Shown one piece after another: positions 24,474-35,776 of a stretch of DNA of 48,215 bases. The stretch is from Oscillospiraceae bacterium (GTDB lineage: Bacteria > Bacillota > Clostridia > Oscillospirales > Acutalibacteraceae), in contig CACYHA010000014.1 of NCBI GenBank assembly GCA_902774035.1, positions 1 through 48,215 of the forward strand, given 5' to 3'. How positions within the stretch are numbered: the stretch's first letter is position 1; the number at the start of each line of letters is the position of its first letter. Below the pieces are notes generated by a model, which searched no databases, was not told the DNA's origin, and worked only from the letters and a program-made list of their open reading frames with translations. The translations under genes and the position numbers were made by a program.

Positions 24474-26147
24474 TTGGACGAATTTGAAAAGGATCTCAAC
24501 GAAACCATGGATCTGCCGGAGACCGACGTGCCTGAACAAACGGTGCCCGAAGCGGATGTGCAGCCCGAAGCGCCTGCTGCGCCGGAGACTGCCGAAGTCC
24601 CGGCGGCCGACGCGCAGCCCGAACCGGCTGCGCAGCCCGAGGCGCCTGCGCAGCCGGAAGCGTCCGCTGCAGCACCGGAAGAAGCCGAGGCGGTCGAAGA
24701 CGCCTCCGACGCCGCCGAAGCAGCCGCCGAAGCAGCAGCCGACGCTGCCGGGGAAGCGGACGACGCGCCGTCAACGCCGACAGGGGAGGACGGCCTGCTG
24801 CAGGAGCTGGAAGGCATCCGCGATCTGCTTCAGCAGGAGCTGGACAATGCGCAGAACGGCGAGCTGATCCAGGAGTTGGACGAGGTCTCCGAAGAAGGGG
24901 AGCCTTCGCAGGAAGAGATTCCGGAGGAGGAGCTTTGCCAATGCTGCGGCGAACGCAGAAGAGACACCTCCTTCGGCGAGGACTATCCCTATTGCAGCGA
25001 ATGCCGCGATCTCATGAAGGCCGCGCCGCTGAAATGGAGCGGCGTTCTGTGCTGGATCCTGATGCTGGTGGCCGCCGGCGCATCGCTGGTGTTCTGCGCC
25101 GGTTCCGTGCAGGAATATGCCACGTTGATGGAGGCGGAGACCTACTACGCCAACCGCTGCATCTCGGACGCCGAGGCAACCTATTATAATTATGTTACCT
25201 CTGCCGCCTACAGCGACAATTATTCCCGTTCGGCGGTGAAGAATCTGATCAAGATCTTCGCCAACATGGGCTATCTCAATGACGCGAATGATCTGATCGC
25301 CCAGTTCTTTACCGAAGCGCAGCTAAAGCTGCCCTGGAACAAGCGCTACGCCGCGATCTCGCAGGAGTTCAGCGATCTTTCCGCCGCCTCCACCAAGGTC
25401 AGCGAAATGATGCAAGATGTGGCCTATGCCGACGACGGCTTTGATTACGACAAAAAGATCGCCCAACTGGAGCAGCTTGCGGCTCCCGGCGAGGACGGTA
25501 CGCCCGGCCTTCCGGAGATCTTTGTGGAGTATTACAGCTACGCGCTGATGAGCCTTTCCAAGCAGAAGAGCGACGAGGAGATGCTCGAACAGCTCCTGCA
25601 TATGGAGGAGATCGACGACGGCACCCACACCTGGCTGTATCTGACCAACATCCTTTCCCTTGCCGCCAGGACCGGCAACGTGGAGCTGACGCAGACCTAC
25701 TTTGACAAGGTCACGGACGCCAATGTTCAGGAGGCAACGGCCTATTCCGCCCTTGCGAGCGTCTATCGCTTCACCGAAACGCCGGATCCGGACAAGATCC
25801 TTGAGGCTGCCGCGCAGGCGGAGGAAAATCTTTCCGCTTCCGCCGTGCCGACCTATCTTGTGGACCGTGCGGCGGCCTATCTGCTCAAAGGCGACGAAAA
25901 GAGCGCCATGGATACCATGGAGGCCTACATGAGCTCCGGCGCTTCCAGCGGCCAGACGCCCTATACCGTGCAGTCCTGCAACCTGTATGCGCTTTGCTGT
26001 GTGCTGACCGGCGACGACGAAGGCTACAAACAGATGGAGGACGTGTTTGCCTCGGCGGGCATGGAGGTTTCCAAGCTTGTCAAGCAGTATCAAAAGGGCA
26101 AGCTGACTTTGGAGCAGGTTCTGACCGATAACGGAGGTGACATCTGA
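24474..26147 (+). CDS. membrane protein with acidic Pro/Ala-rich N-terminus, zinc ribbon and helical repeats
   Basis: A 557-residue protein starting at TTG 24474 behind GGGAGG. Residues about 10-110 are a low-complexity Pro/Ala/Glu tract (PEA/QPEA repeats). Next come an acidic helical segment and a Cys4 ribbon (CQCC...CSEC, about 153-176), then one transmembrane helix (WSGVLCWILMLVAAGASLVF). The C-terminal about 340 residues are helical and TPR-like, with no catalytic motif seen. Function unknown; it may scaffold an envelope complex. Its stop overlaps the start of the next gene (TGATGA), so the two products are probably made together. Confidence 0.7.
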   Translation: MDEFEKDLNETMDLPETDVPEQTVPEADVQPEAPAAPETAEVPAADAQPEPAAQPEAPAQPEASAAAPEEAEAVEDASDAAEAAAEAAADAAGEADDAPSTPTGEDGLLQELEGIRDLLQQELDNAQNGELIQELDEVSEEGEPSQEEIPEEELCQCCGERRRDTSFGEDYPYCSECRDLMKAAPLKWSGVLCWILMLVAAGASLVFCAGSVQEYATLMEAETYYANRCISDAEATYYNYVTSAAYSDNYSRSAVKNLIKIFANMGYLNDANDLIAQFFTEAQLKLPWNKRYAAISQEFSDLSAASTKVSEMMQDVAYADDGFDYDKKIAQLEQLAAPGEDGTPGLPEIFVEYYSYALMSLSKQKSDEEMLEQLLHMEEIDDGTHTWLYLTNILSLAARTGNVELTQTYFDKVTDANVQEATAYSALASVYRFTETPDPDKILEAAAQAEENLSASAVPTYLVDRAAAYLLKGDEKSAMDTMEAYMSSGASSGQTPYTVQSCNLYALCCVLTGDDEGYKQMEDVFASAGMEVSKLVKQYQKGKLTLEQVLTDNGGDI

Positions 26148-26671
26148 TGACTGCGCTTTATATTCTGACGAAATATCTGACCTTCCCCGGCGTGCTGGTG
26201 CGCGCTCTTTGGGAACAGCTGGTCTGCCGCGCCTGCGGCGTGCCGATCGAAGACACCCGCGCGCTGCGCCGCGACGAGCTGTGCGGCCACATCGAGCACG
26301 AACTGATGCCGAAATCCCGCGGCGCGTTTGCCATCTGCTTTGTGCCCGCGTTTTTGGGCGGTCTGCTGGCGTTTTTGCTGGCCATCGGGCCGACGCTGGG
26401 GCTGTTCGTGTTTGAAATGACCGGCATTCCGGGCATGATCGTCAATCTCTTTGCCTATTGGTTCGCCTGCTCGCTCTTTGTCAACAGCTATCCCAGCGTG
26501 GAAGACGCGCTGAATATGCGCGACAAGGTCTATCATGAGGGGACGATCCTGCAGAAGATCGTTTACGCGCCGGCCTTCGTCTTTCTTTTCCTCGGCGCCT
26601 ATCTGGAACGCTACTGCATCACGTTTTTGATCGCCGTCGGCGGCACGATCCTGCTGATCGTAAAATTCTGA
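26147..26671 (+). CDS. polytopic membrane protein, unknown function
   Basis: A 174-residue protein translationally coupled to the preceding gene (ATG within its stop). The first about 60 residues are amphipathic with C-x2-C (CRACG) and the GHIEHELMP segment. Hydrophobic segments follow at about 62-85, 92-112 and 139-173, i.e. three or four membrane passes. A short loop between two of them, NSYPSVEDALNMRDK, resembles the PS-x-x-DA motif seen in some uncharacterised membrane families. No catalytic assignment is possible. The pairing suggests a two-protein membrane complex. Confidence 0.6.
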   Translation: MTALYILTKYLTFPGVLVRALWEQLVCRACGVPIEDTRALRRDELCGHIEHELMPKSRGAFAICFVPAFLGGLLAFLLAIGPTLGLFVFEMTGIPGMIVNLFAYWFACSLFVNSYPSVEDALNMRDKVYHEGTILQKIVYAPAFVFLFLGAYLERYCITFLIAVGGTILLIVKF

Positions 26672-29827
<3,156 letters not shown>

Positions 29828-29935
29828 TCAAATCTTCAGAAAAGGTTCACGGTTTATTTAAGGGTTTGCAGAAGAAAAGCAAAAAAGCCGTGATAGCATA
29901 AAATTACAATCTCACCACAGAAAAGAGGAATTTCA

Positions 29936-31858
29936 ATGGTACAGACACGATTCAAACGCGGCGTCAGCCTGCTTCTGGCGGTGCTCTTTGTCTGCCTCGG
30001 CTGCTTCGGCGTGTTTGCCGAAGGCGAACAGAACACCCAGCCTCCCGCAGAGGGCAGCACCCAGAGCGGCGAGACCCAGACCGGCGAAGGCCAGGGCAGC
30101 GGCAGCGAATCCGGCGAAACGGGTTCCACAACGCCGGAGCAGAGCACCTGCACCCATGAATGGGGCGACTGGGTCGACACCCTCACCGCGACCTGCACCA
30201 CCGACGGCTCCCGCAGCCGCACTTGCAAAAAATGCAACAAGGTGGAATACGAGGCAGTCAAGGCGTCCGGCCACAAGTTCAAGGTCAGCATTGACGACCC
30301 GGCCTCCTGCACGGAAAAGGGTCTGAAGCTGGAGGTCTGCGAGAAATGCGGCGAACAGCAGCGCGAAGAGCGCCCGGCTCTCGGCCACGTTGACGAAAAC
30401 AAGGACGGCAAGTGCGACCGCTGCAAGATCAGCCTGAGCGAGACCGAGCCGACGAATCCGACAGACCCGGCCACCGGGGACTGCAAAAACGGCCACGATT
30501 ATGAAGAAAAAGAGACCCCGGCCACCTGCACGGAAAAGGGCAAGATCGAACAGGTCTGCAAACGCTGCGGCGACAGAAAGCTGATAAAAGAAACGCCGAA
30601 GCTCGGCCACGACATGGTGACCGAACCCCAGGTCGATCCCACCTGTCAGGCGGAGGGCAAGACGGAAAAGAGATACTGTAAACGCTGCAACGAAGTCTTT
30701 CTGGAATCGAAGACCCTCAAAAAGGTGGATCACGAGGGCGTAGCGGTGGATCCCGTGGCGCCGACCTGCCAAAAGGACGGCTCTACCGGCAAGATCGTCT
30801 GCAAATGGTGCAAGACGGTGCTGCAGGAGCCGACGGTGCTGCCGAAGACCGGCCACGACTATCAGGCAACGATCATCACCCCCGCCACCTGCACCTCCGG
30901 CGGTCTGAACCGGGAAGAGTGCAAGGTCTGCAAGGACACCCGGCTGATCCAGACGCCGGCGCTGGAGCATAAGCTTGAGGACACATGGATCGTGGAAGCG
31001 ACCTGCACGACCCCCGGCGTGCGCGTGAAAAAATGCGTCAACACCTGGCCGGATCCGAAGGACCCCAACGACCCGGACAAGCACATCGCCTGCGATTACC
31101 AGACCAACATGGAAAATGTCCCGGCTCTCGGCCACGACCCGGAAAAGACCTGGACGGTGGATAAGGCGCCGACCTGCACGGCCGCCGGCACAAAATCGCA
31201 CCATTGCTCCCGCTGCGGAAAGGCCTTTGACGTGACGAGCGTTCCCAAGAGCGGCCACGATTACAAGATCACCGTCAAGCCCGCCACCACCAAGAAGGAC
31301 GGCAGAAAGACCTATCTTTGCAAGGTCTGCGGCAAGAATGTGACCAAGGTCATCTATCAGATCAGCTCGATCAAGCTCAGCAAGAGCGTTTATGTCTGCG
31401 ACAACAAAGCGAAAAAGCCGACGGTAGTCGTGAAGAACACGGCGGACAAAAAGCTGACCAAGGACAAGGACTACAAAGTCACCTATGAAAAGGGCCGCAA
31501 GAAAGTCGGCACCTATACGGTGAAGGTGGAGTTCCTCGGCGATTACAAGGGCTCGAAGACCCTCAAATTCACCATCAAGCTCGGCAAAACCACCGGCGTG
31601 ACGCTGAAAAAGCTGCGCGGCAGTAAGGTCACGGTCAGCTTTGACAAGGTCAAGGGCGCCCAGAAGTACTGCATCTATTACGCCACAAGCAAGAACGGCG
31701 ACTATCAGAAGCTTGTCAACACCACAAAGACGACCTATACCACCGGCGCGTTCAAGGCCGGCAAGACCTACTACTTCAAGGTACGCGCCGTGACAAAGGA
31801 TACCGACGGCAAGAACCAGTTCGGCGACTACTCGGCAGTCAGCAAGATCAAGCTGTAA
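29936..31858 (+). CDS. secreted Cys-repeat surface protein with C-terminal fibronectin type III domain
   Basis: A 640-residue exported protein. The signal peptide is residues 1-29 (RFKRGVSLLLAVLFVCLGCFGVFA), then a Gly/Ser/Glu/Thr linker. About eight repeats of roughly 45-60 residues follow, each built on a T-C-T...G...C-x2-C-g pattern ending in GH (for example ATCTTDGSRSRTCKKCNKVEY). These zinc-ribbon-like or disulfide repeats occur in many clostridial surface proteins. After about residue 470 comes a beta-rich bacterial Ig-like part, then a fibronectin type III domain (about 560-640, KGAQKYCIYYATSKNGDY, YYFKVRAVTKD). Probably an adhesin or wall protein. No LPXTG motif is seen, so anchoring is unclear. 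Confidence 0.8.
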   Translation: MVQTRFKRGVSLLLAVLFVCLGCFGVFAEGEQNTQPPAEGSTQSGETQTGEGQGSGSESGETGSTTPEQSTCTHEWGDWVDTLTATCTTDGSRSRTCKKCNKVEYEAVKASGHKFKVSIDDPASCTEKGLKLEVCEKCGEQQREERPALGHVDENKDGKCDRCKISLSETEPTNPTDPATGDCKNGHDYEEKETPATCTEKGKIEQVCKRCGDRKLIKETPKLGHDMVTEPQVDPTCQAEGKTEKRYCKRCNEVFLESKTLKKVDHEGVAVDPVAPTCQKDGSTGKIVCKWCKTVLQEPTVLPKTGHDYQATIITPATCTSGGLNREECKVCKDTRLIQTPALEHKLEDTWIVEATCTTPGVRVKKCVNTWPDPKDPNDPDKHIACDYQTNMENVPALGHDPEKTWTVDKAPTCTAAGTKSHHCSRCGKAFDVTSVPKSGHDYKITVKPATTKKDGRKTYLCKVCGKNVTKVIYQISSIKLSKSVYVCDNKAKKPTVVVKNTADKKLTKDKDYKVTYEKGRKKVGTYTVKVEFLGDYKGSKTLKFTIKLGKTTGVTLKKLRGSKVTVSFDKVKGAQKYCIYYATSKNGDYQKLVNTTKTTYTTGAFKAGKTYYFKVRAVTKDTDGKNQFGDYSAVSKIKL

Positions 31859-31896
31859 GGATGCGGCGCTGCCGAAGTCAGAAAAAACACGAACAA

Positions 31897-31935
31897 AAAG
31901 AAAGCGCTTTGAAGCAAGCGCTTTCTTTGTTTTTT
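31897..31935 (+). terminator. strong terminator after Cys-repeat protein gene
   Basis: A 13-bp perfect stem AAAGAAAGCGCTT (31897-31909) pairs with 31916-31928 across loop TGAAGC, then G and T7. Confidence 0.9.
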
Positions 31936-31974
31936 TCGTGGGGCTTCATTTTTGCCGAGAGGGACAGCGTCTTT

Positions 31975-32120
31975 CTTCTGCCGCGCAGCTTCGCTGCGCG
32001 GCAGAAGCGGCGGCGGAACGAACCGTGCCCTGCACGGTTCAAAACGAAGCAGGGCTTCGTTTTCGCACGGCCTGGGCCGTGCGGTTCCGCCGCCGCCTGC
32101 GCACGGCGAAGCCGTGCGCA
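31975..32120. other. nested perfect-hairpin block (possible structured RNA or palindromic element)
   Basis: Five perfect hairpins and one enclosing stem fill 146 bp. Hairpin 1 is 31975-31988 with 31994-32007 (14 bp, CTTCG loop). The enclosing stem is 32007-32019 with 32084-32096 (13 bp). Inside it are 32020-32028 with 32032-32040 (9 bp), 32041-32050 with 32054-32063 (10 bp), and 32064-32071 with 32076-32083 (8 bp). The last hairpin is 32098-32107 with 32111-32120 (10 bp, GAA loop). The elements touch almost without gaps, giving a four-way-junction shape. It sits between convergent genes, after a terminator. No coding function is seen. Confidence 0.85.
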
Positions 32121-32148
32121 AAAAGCTGCTGCAGTGCAATTTCTCCGC

Positions 32149-33888
32149 TTATTCCATCCCCCGATACAGGCCGGCGTAAATGCCGCCGAGGGCCAGCAGC
32201 TCCTCGTGGGTCCCGGTTTCTTCAATTCCGTTTTCCGTCAGCACAAAGATGCGCGAAGCATTTCGCACCGTGGAAAGGCGGTGGGCGATGGTGAAGGTGG
32301 TGCGCCCTTTGGCAAGAACCGCAAGGGAACGCTTGACCAGTTGTTCACTTTCGTTGTCCAGTGCGCTGGTGGCTTCATCCAGCACCAGAACGGGCGGATT
32401 TTTGAGGAACATGCGTGCAATGGAGATGCGCTGTTTCTGCCCGCCGGAAAGCCGCACGCCCCGTTCGCCGACCTCGGTGTCGTAGCCGTCGGGAAACTGC
32501 ATGATGAATGCGTGGGCGTCGGCGAGCTTTGCCGCGGCAAACATCTCTTCTTCGGAGGCGTCGGGTTTTCCGTAAAGGATATTGCTGCGGATGGTCCCGG
32601 AGAAAAGGTAGACGTCTTGGTCCACCACGCCGATGGCGCCGCGCAGCTCCCGCAGGGAAAGCGCGGCGATGTTCCGGCCGTCCAGAAGGATCTGCCCGCC
32701 GTCCACATCATAGAACCGGGAAAGCAGACTGCACATGGTGGTTTTTCCGCTGCCGGAGGGACCGACGATGGCCACATTTTCGCCTTCGGTCACGGTGAGG
32801 TTCAGATGTGCCAGCACATTGCGTTCCTCGTTGTAGGCAAAGGTCACGTCCCGGAACTCGATCACGCCCCGAACGTCCTGCAGACTGCCGCTTTCCGGCA
32901 GATAGCCGGGCTCCGCCGGCAGCTCCATGACCTCTGCGAAGCGGGCGATGCCGGTCATGCCCTTTTCAAACTGCTCGGTGAATTCCACAATGCGTTTGAT
33001 GGCCGAAATGAGCATGGCAATGTAGAGCATATACGCGGTAAAGTCGGCGGCGGTGATCTTTCCGCGCATCAGGAAAAGACCGCCCAGCAGGATCATCGCC
33101 ACATACATCAGACCGTCGAAGAAGCGAACCATCGCGTTCAACCGCGCCATATAGCGGTAGGAGGCCTTCTGTACGCCGCTGAGATTCGTGCTTTCGGCGT
33201 TGAATTTTGCTTCTTCCGCGTCTTCGCCGGAAAAAGACTTGACCACGCGGATGCCGAGCAGCGCGGTCTCCGTTTTTGCGTTGACCTCGCCGGCGATCTC
33301 CCGGCGCTCCTTGAAGATCTTGCGCATCCGCCGGCGGAAGTACATCGTGCCGAAAAACATGAAGGGAAGCAGCAGGGCGGCGCAGAGCGTCAGCGGCAGA
33401 TTGATCGTGCAAAGGAAGGCGCAGGAGGCGATTAGCTTCAGCGAGAAGATGAAGAATTCCTCGGGGCAGTGATGGGAAAATTCGGAAACGTCGAACAGAT
33501 CGGTCGTCAGCCGCGACATAAGCTGGCCGATCTTCATGCTGTCATAATAGCGCAGGGGCACGCGCAGCAGGTGGGCGAACAGCGCCTCGCGCATATCCTT
33601 TTCGATCTGTACGCCCATGGAGTGACCCACATAGATCATGTAGTACCCCGCGAGGATGTCCACGCCCTTGAGGAAGGCGTAGAGCGCTGCGCTGGTCAGC
33701 ACGAGCTTCACTGTCAGGTCGGCGGGGGACTCGATGGCGACCGCGGTGATGTTCCGCACCAGCATGGGCAGCACGATCTCGTTCAGCGTGGTCAGCGACG
33801 CACAGAAGAGATCCAGCGCCACGACCCGTTTGTGCTTGCCAAAGTACGGGAAGAACCAGCGGCGCAGGTCGATTTTCTTTTCAGACAT
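32149..33888 (-). CDS. ABC transporter, fused permease and ATPase half-transporter
   Basis: A 579-residue exporter of the MsbA/BmrA type, acting as a dimer. The N-terminal about 320 residues hold six transmembrane helices (for example VVALDLFCASLTTLNEIVLPMLV and LVLTSAALYAFLKGVDILAGYYMIYVGH). The ATPase domain has Walker A VGPSGSGKTTMCSLL (about 373-387), Q-loop GVVDQDVYLFSG, signature RLSGGQKQRISIARM, Walker B PVLVLDEATSALD and switch His in FTIAHRLSTV. The substrate is unknown. The start at 33888 follows GAGGTGGCC. It is 9 nt after the ArsC/Spx-like gene, so both are in one operon. Confidence 0.95.
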   Translation of the reverse strand: MSEKKIDLRRWFFPYFGKHKRVVALDLFCASLTTLNEIVLPMLVRNITAVAIESPADLTVKLVLTSAALYAFLKGVDILAGYYMIYVGHSMGVQIEKDMREALFAHLLRVPLRYYDSMKIGQLMSRLTTDLFDVSEFSHHCPEEFFIFSLKLIASCAFLCTINLPLTLCAALLLPFMFFGTMYFRRRMRKIFKERREIAGEVNAKTETALLGIRVVKSFSGEDAEEAKFNAESTNLSGVQKASYRYMARLNAMVRFFDGLMYVAMILLGGLFLMRGKITAADFTAYMLYIAMLISAIKRIVEFTEQFEKGMTGIARFAEVMELPAEPGYLPESGSLQDVRGVIEFRDVTFAYNEERNVLAHLNLTVTEGENVAIVGPSGSGKTTMCSLLSRFYDVDGGQILLDGRNIAALSLRELRGAIGVVDQDVYLFSGTIRSNILYGKPDASEEEMFAAAKLADAHAFIMQFPDGYDTEVGERGVRLSGGQKQRISIARMFLKNPPVLVLDEATSALDNESEQLVKRSLAVLAKGRTTFTIAHRLSTVRNASRIFVLTENGIEETGTHEELLALGGIYAGLYRGME

Positions 33889-33897
33889 GCGGCCACC

Positions 33898-34248
33898 TCA
33901 TTTCAGAAGGGCTTCCCATTCCGCAGGGCGAAAGCCCACCAGCACGGTCTTTTTGCAGATCAGCAGTGGACGCTTGACCAGCATGCCGTCGCTTGCCAGC
34001 AGACGAAGCTGTTCCTCCTCGCTCATATTCGGGAGTTTGTCCTTGAGCTGCAGCGATTTGTACAGCAGGCCGCTGGTGTTGAAAAAGCGTTTGAGCGGCA
34101 GACCGCTTTGGGCGTGCCACTGCTTCAGCTCGTCAAGGGTCGGCGGATTTTCCTTAATATGGCGGTCGGTGAAGACGGCACCGCGGTCTTCCAAAAAGCG
34201 CTTTGCCTTCTGGCAGGTGGTGCATTTCGGGTATTCGATGAAGAGCAT
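33898..34248 (-). CDS. ArsC/Spx family thioredoxin-fold protein
   Basis: A 116-residue protein starting MLFIEYPKCTTCQKAKRFLEDRG, the usual ArsC/Spx start with a C-x2-C redox motif (residues 9 and 12), then RHIKENPPTLDELKQW, FFNTSGLLYKSL and the KRPLLICKKTVLVGF segment near the end, which corresponds to the RPI/RPL block of the family. The C-x2-C and helical middle suit the Spx/MgsR or YffB-like branch; arsenate reduction is less likely without neighbouring ars genes. The ATG at 34248 has AAGGA 8 nt upstream; an in-frame ATG at 34257 is also possible. It is coupled to the ABC exporter. Confidence 0.85.
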   Translation of the reverse strand: MLFIEYPKCTTCQKAKRFLEDRGAVFTDRHIKENPPTLDELKQWHAQSGLPLKRFFNTSGLLYKSLQLKDKLPNMSEEEQLRLLASDGMLVKRPLLICKKTVLVGFRPAEWEALLK

Positions 34249-34335
34249 GGTTCTCATCCTTTCCAAAAATCTGTGTTCAGTATAGCACGAAACGCCACAA
34301 AAAGCTACACGGAAACGCCGTTTAATCATTTTTAA

Positions 34336-34364
34336 TTGACCGCCCGCACCGCGCATGGTAAGAT
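34336..34364 (+). promoter_or_regulatory. promoter of secreted lipase gene
   Basis: -35 TTGACC (34336-34341), a 17-nt spacer, and -10 TAAGAT (34359-34364), 23 nt before the start codon. Confidence 0.75.
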
Positions 34365-34386
34365 AGACCCGAAAGGGGACGATACC

Positions 34387-35568
34387 ATGAAAGCGATCAC
34401 CCATCAACTGAAGTTCAAGCTCATCAGCCTTGCGCTGGCGATCGCCGTCCTGTTCGGCGCGTCGGGCGCCGGATTGAAGGCCGACAGCAGCGGCTGGAAA
34501 ACCAATTACCCCTATGTCTTTGTCCACGGCCTTTCCGGCTGGGGCAGCTATGACGCCGTGAACAGGCTTATGCCCTATTGGGGGATGTTCGGCGGCGACC
34601 TGATGGAATACCTGAACGCCAGGGGTTTTCACGCCTTCGCTGCCTCTGTCGACCCCTCGGGCAGCGCCTGGGACCGCGCCTGCGAGCTCTACGCTCAGCT
34701 TGCCGGCACGCGGGTGGATTACGGCAAGGCGCACAGCGCACGCTGCGGCCACGCCCGCTTCGGCGAAGATTTCACCGGCCGGGCGCTGATCCCCGCGTTC
34801 AGTGCAAAGGACAGGATCAATCTTCTGGGCCATTCCTTCGGCGGGGCAACGGTGCGCATGTTTGCCGCGGTCATGGCAAACGGCAGCGACGAGGAGAAAA
34901 AAGCGACGCCGGAAGGCGAACTGTCGCCGTATTTTGCCGGCGGAAAGGCGAAGTGGATCTACAGTCTGACCTCCCTCGCCGCGCCGCACAACGGCACCAC
35001 GGCTTACTGCCGCGACGAATACGAAACGCCGCCGAAGCAAAACCCCTTGCGCGCTGCGCTGGAGGGGCTCATGAATCGGTTCACCGAAAAGAAAAAAGAG
35101 GATCGCATCGAAAGCGACCATGCGGATTATGATATGACGCTGGACAATGCCGCGGCGCTCAACCGGATCCTGACGGTCAGCAGGGCGACCTATTACTTCT
35201 CCTTCGCCTGCTCCTGCACCGACCGGCAGAGCGACGGCACCTGGAAGGTCGAGGCGCGCATCACAGAGCAGATGTTCCGCTCCTCCGGCGACCGGCTCGG
35301 GCAGCTCTCCGGCGTGACGGAGGGCGGCATCGTCTATGACGAAAGCTGGCGCGAAAACGACGGTCTGGTGAACACGGTCTCGGCCAAAGCCCCCTTCGGC
35401 CAGCCGCAGCAGGACTATGACAGCGCCAACGTGCCCCGGGGCGTGTGGAACGTGATGCCCGTCGTTCGCGGCGACCACATGGCGCTGGAGGGCGGTTTGT
35501 TCCATGTGAACGACGTCAAGCCCCTGTATGTGGAGCACCTCAGCAGGATCAATGCGCTGGGAGAGTGA
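34387..35568 (+). CDS. secreted alpha/beta-hydrolase lipase (family I.5-like)
   Basis: A 393-residue exported esterase or lipase. Signal peptide at about residues 1-32 (FKLISLALAIAVLFGASGAGLKA). The oxyanion region is YPYVFVHGLSGWGSYD, and the nucleophile elbow is INLLGHSFGGATVRMFA with Ser at about residue 156. Next comes YSLTSLAAPHNGTTAYCRDEY, which parallels the TPHxGT segment of staphylococcal and Geobacillus lipases. Catalytic Asp is probably in ENDGLVNTVSA and His in VRGDHMALEGG. The substrate (triacylglycerol or another ester) is not determined. The start at 34387 follows GAAAGGGGAC. Confidence 0.85.
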   Translation: MKAITHQLKFKLISLALAIAVLFGASGAGLKADSSGWKTNYPYVFVHGLSGWGSYDAVNRLMPYWGMFGGDLMEYLNARGFHAFAASVDPSGSAWDRACELYAQLAGTRVDYGKAHSARCGHARFGEDFTGRALIPAFSAKDRINLLGHSFGGATVRMFAAVMANGSDEEKKATPEGELSPYFAGGKAKWIYSLTSLAAPHNGTTAYCRDEYETPPKQNPLRAALEGLMNRFTEKKKEDRIESDHADYDMTLDNAAALNRILTVSRATYYFSFACSCTDRQSDGTWKVEARITEQMFRSSGDRLGQLSGVTEGGIVYDESWRENDGLVNTVSAKAPFGQPQQDYDSANVPRGVWNVMPVVRGDHMALEGGLFHVNDVKPLYVEHLSRINALGE

Positions 35569-35668
35569 GCAGAGCGCAGGGGACAGAGAATCGCCCGAAT
35601 GGATCTCTGAAATCAAAAAAACGTCGAGTCAAAGTGAACAATCCTACTCCTTTTGAAGAACACAAAGG

Positions 35669-35722
35669 AAAGAAAGCGCTGTTTTACAGAATCACTCTGG
35701 GAAAAGCGCTTTCTTTTTCTTT
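35669..35722 (+). terminator. terminator after lipase gene
   Basis: AAAGAAAGCGCT (35669-35680) pairs with AGCGCTTTCTTT (35705-35716) across a 24-nt loop, followed by TTCTTTTG. The stem sequence is nearly the same as the terminator at 31897-31935. Confidence 0.75.
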
Positions 35723-35776
35723 TGTTTTGACGTTTTTCGCTAAATGCAACAGCGCCCTGTCGGAATCGTCGGTTGC

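Noticed and set aside
31861-33435. Plus-strand frame of 524 codons across the hairpin block and opposite the ABC transporter
   Set aside because: It begins inside a terminator and is antisense to a clear ABC exporter; no motif or ribosome-binding site.
34258-35616. Upstream extension of the ArsC/Spx-like frame
   Set aside because: The extra part is antisense to the lipase gene, and the family start MLFIEYPKC lies at 34248 behind its own ribosome-binding site.
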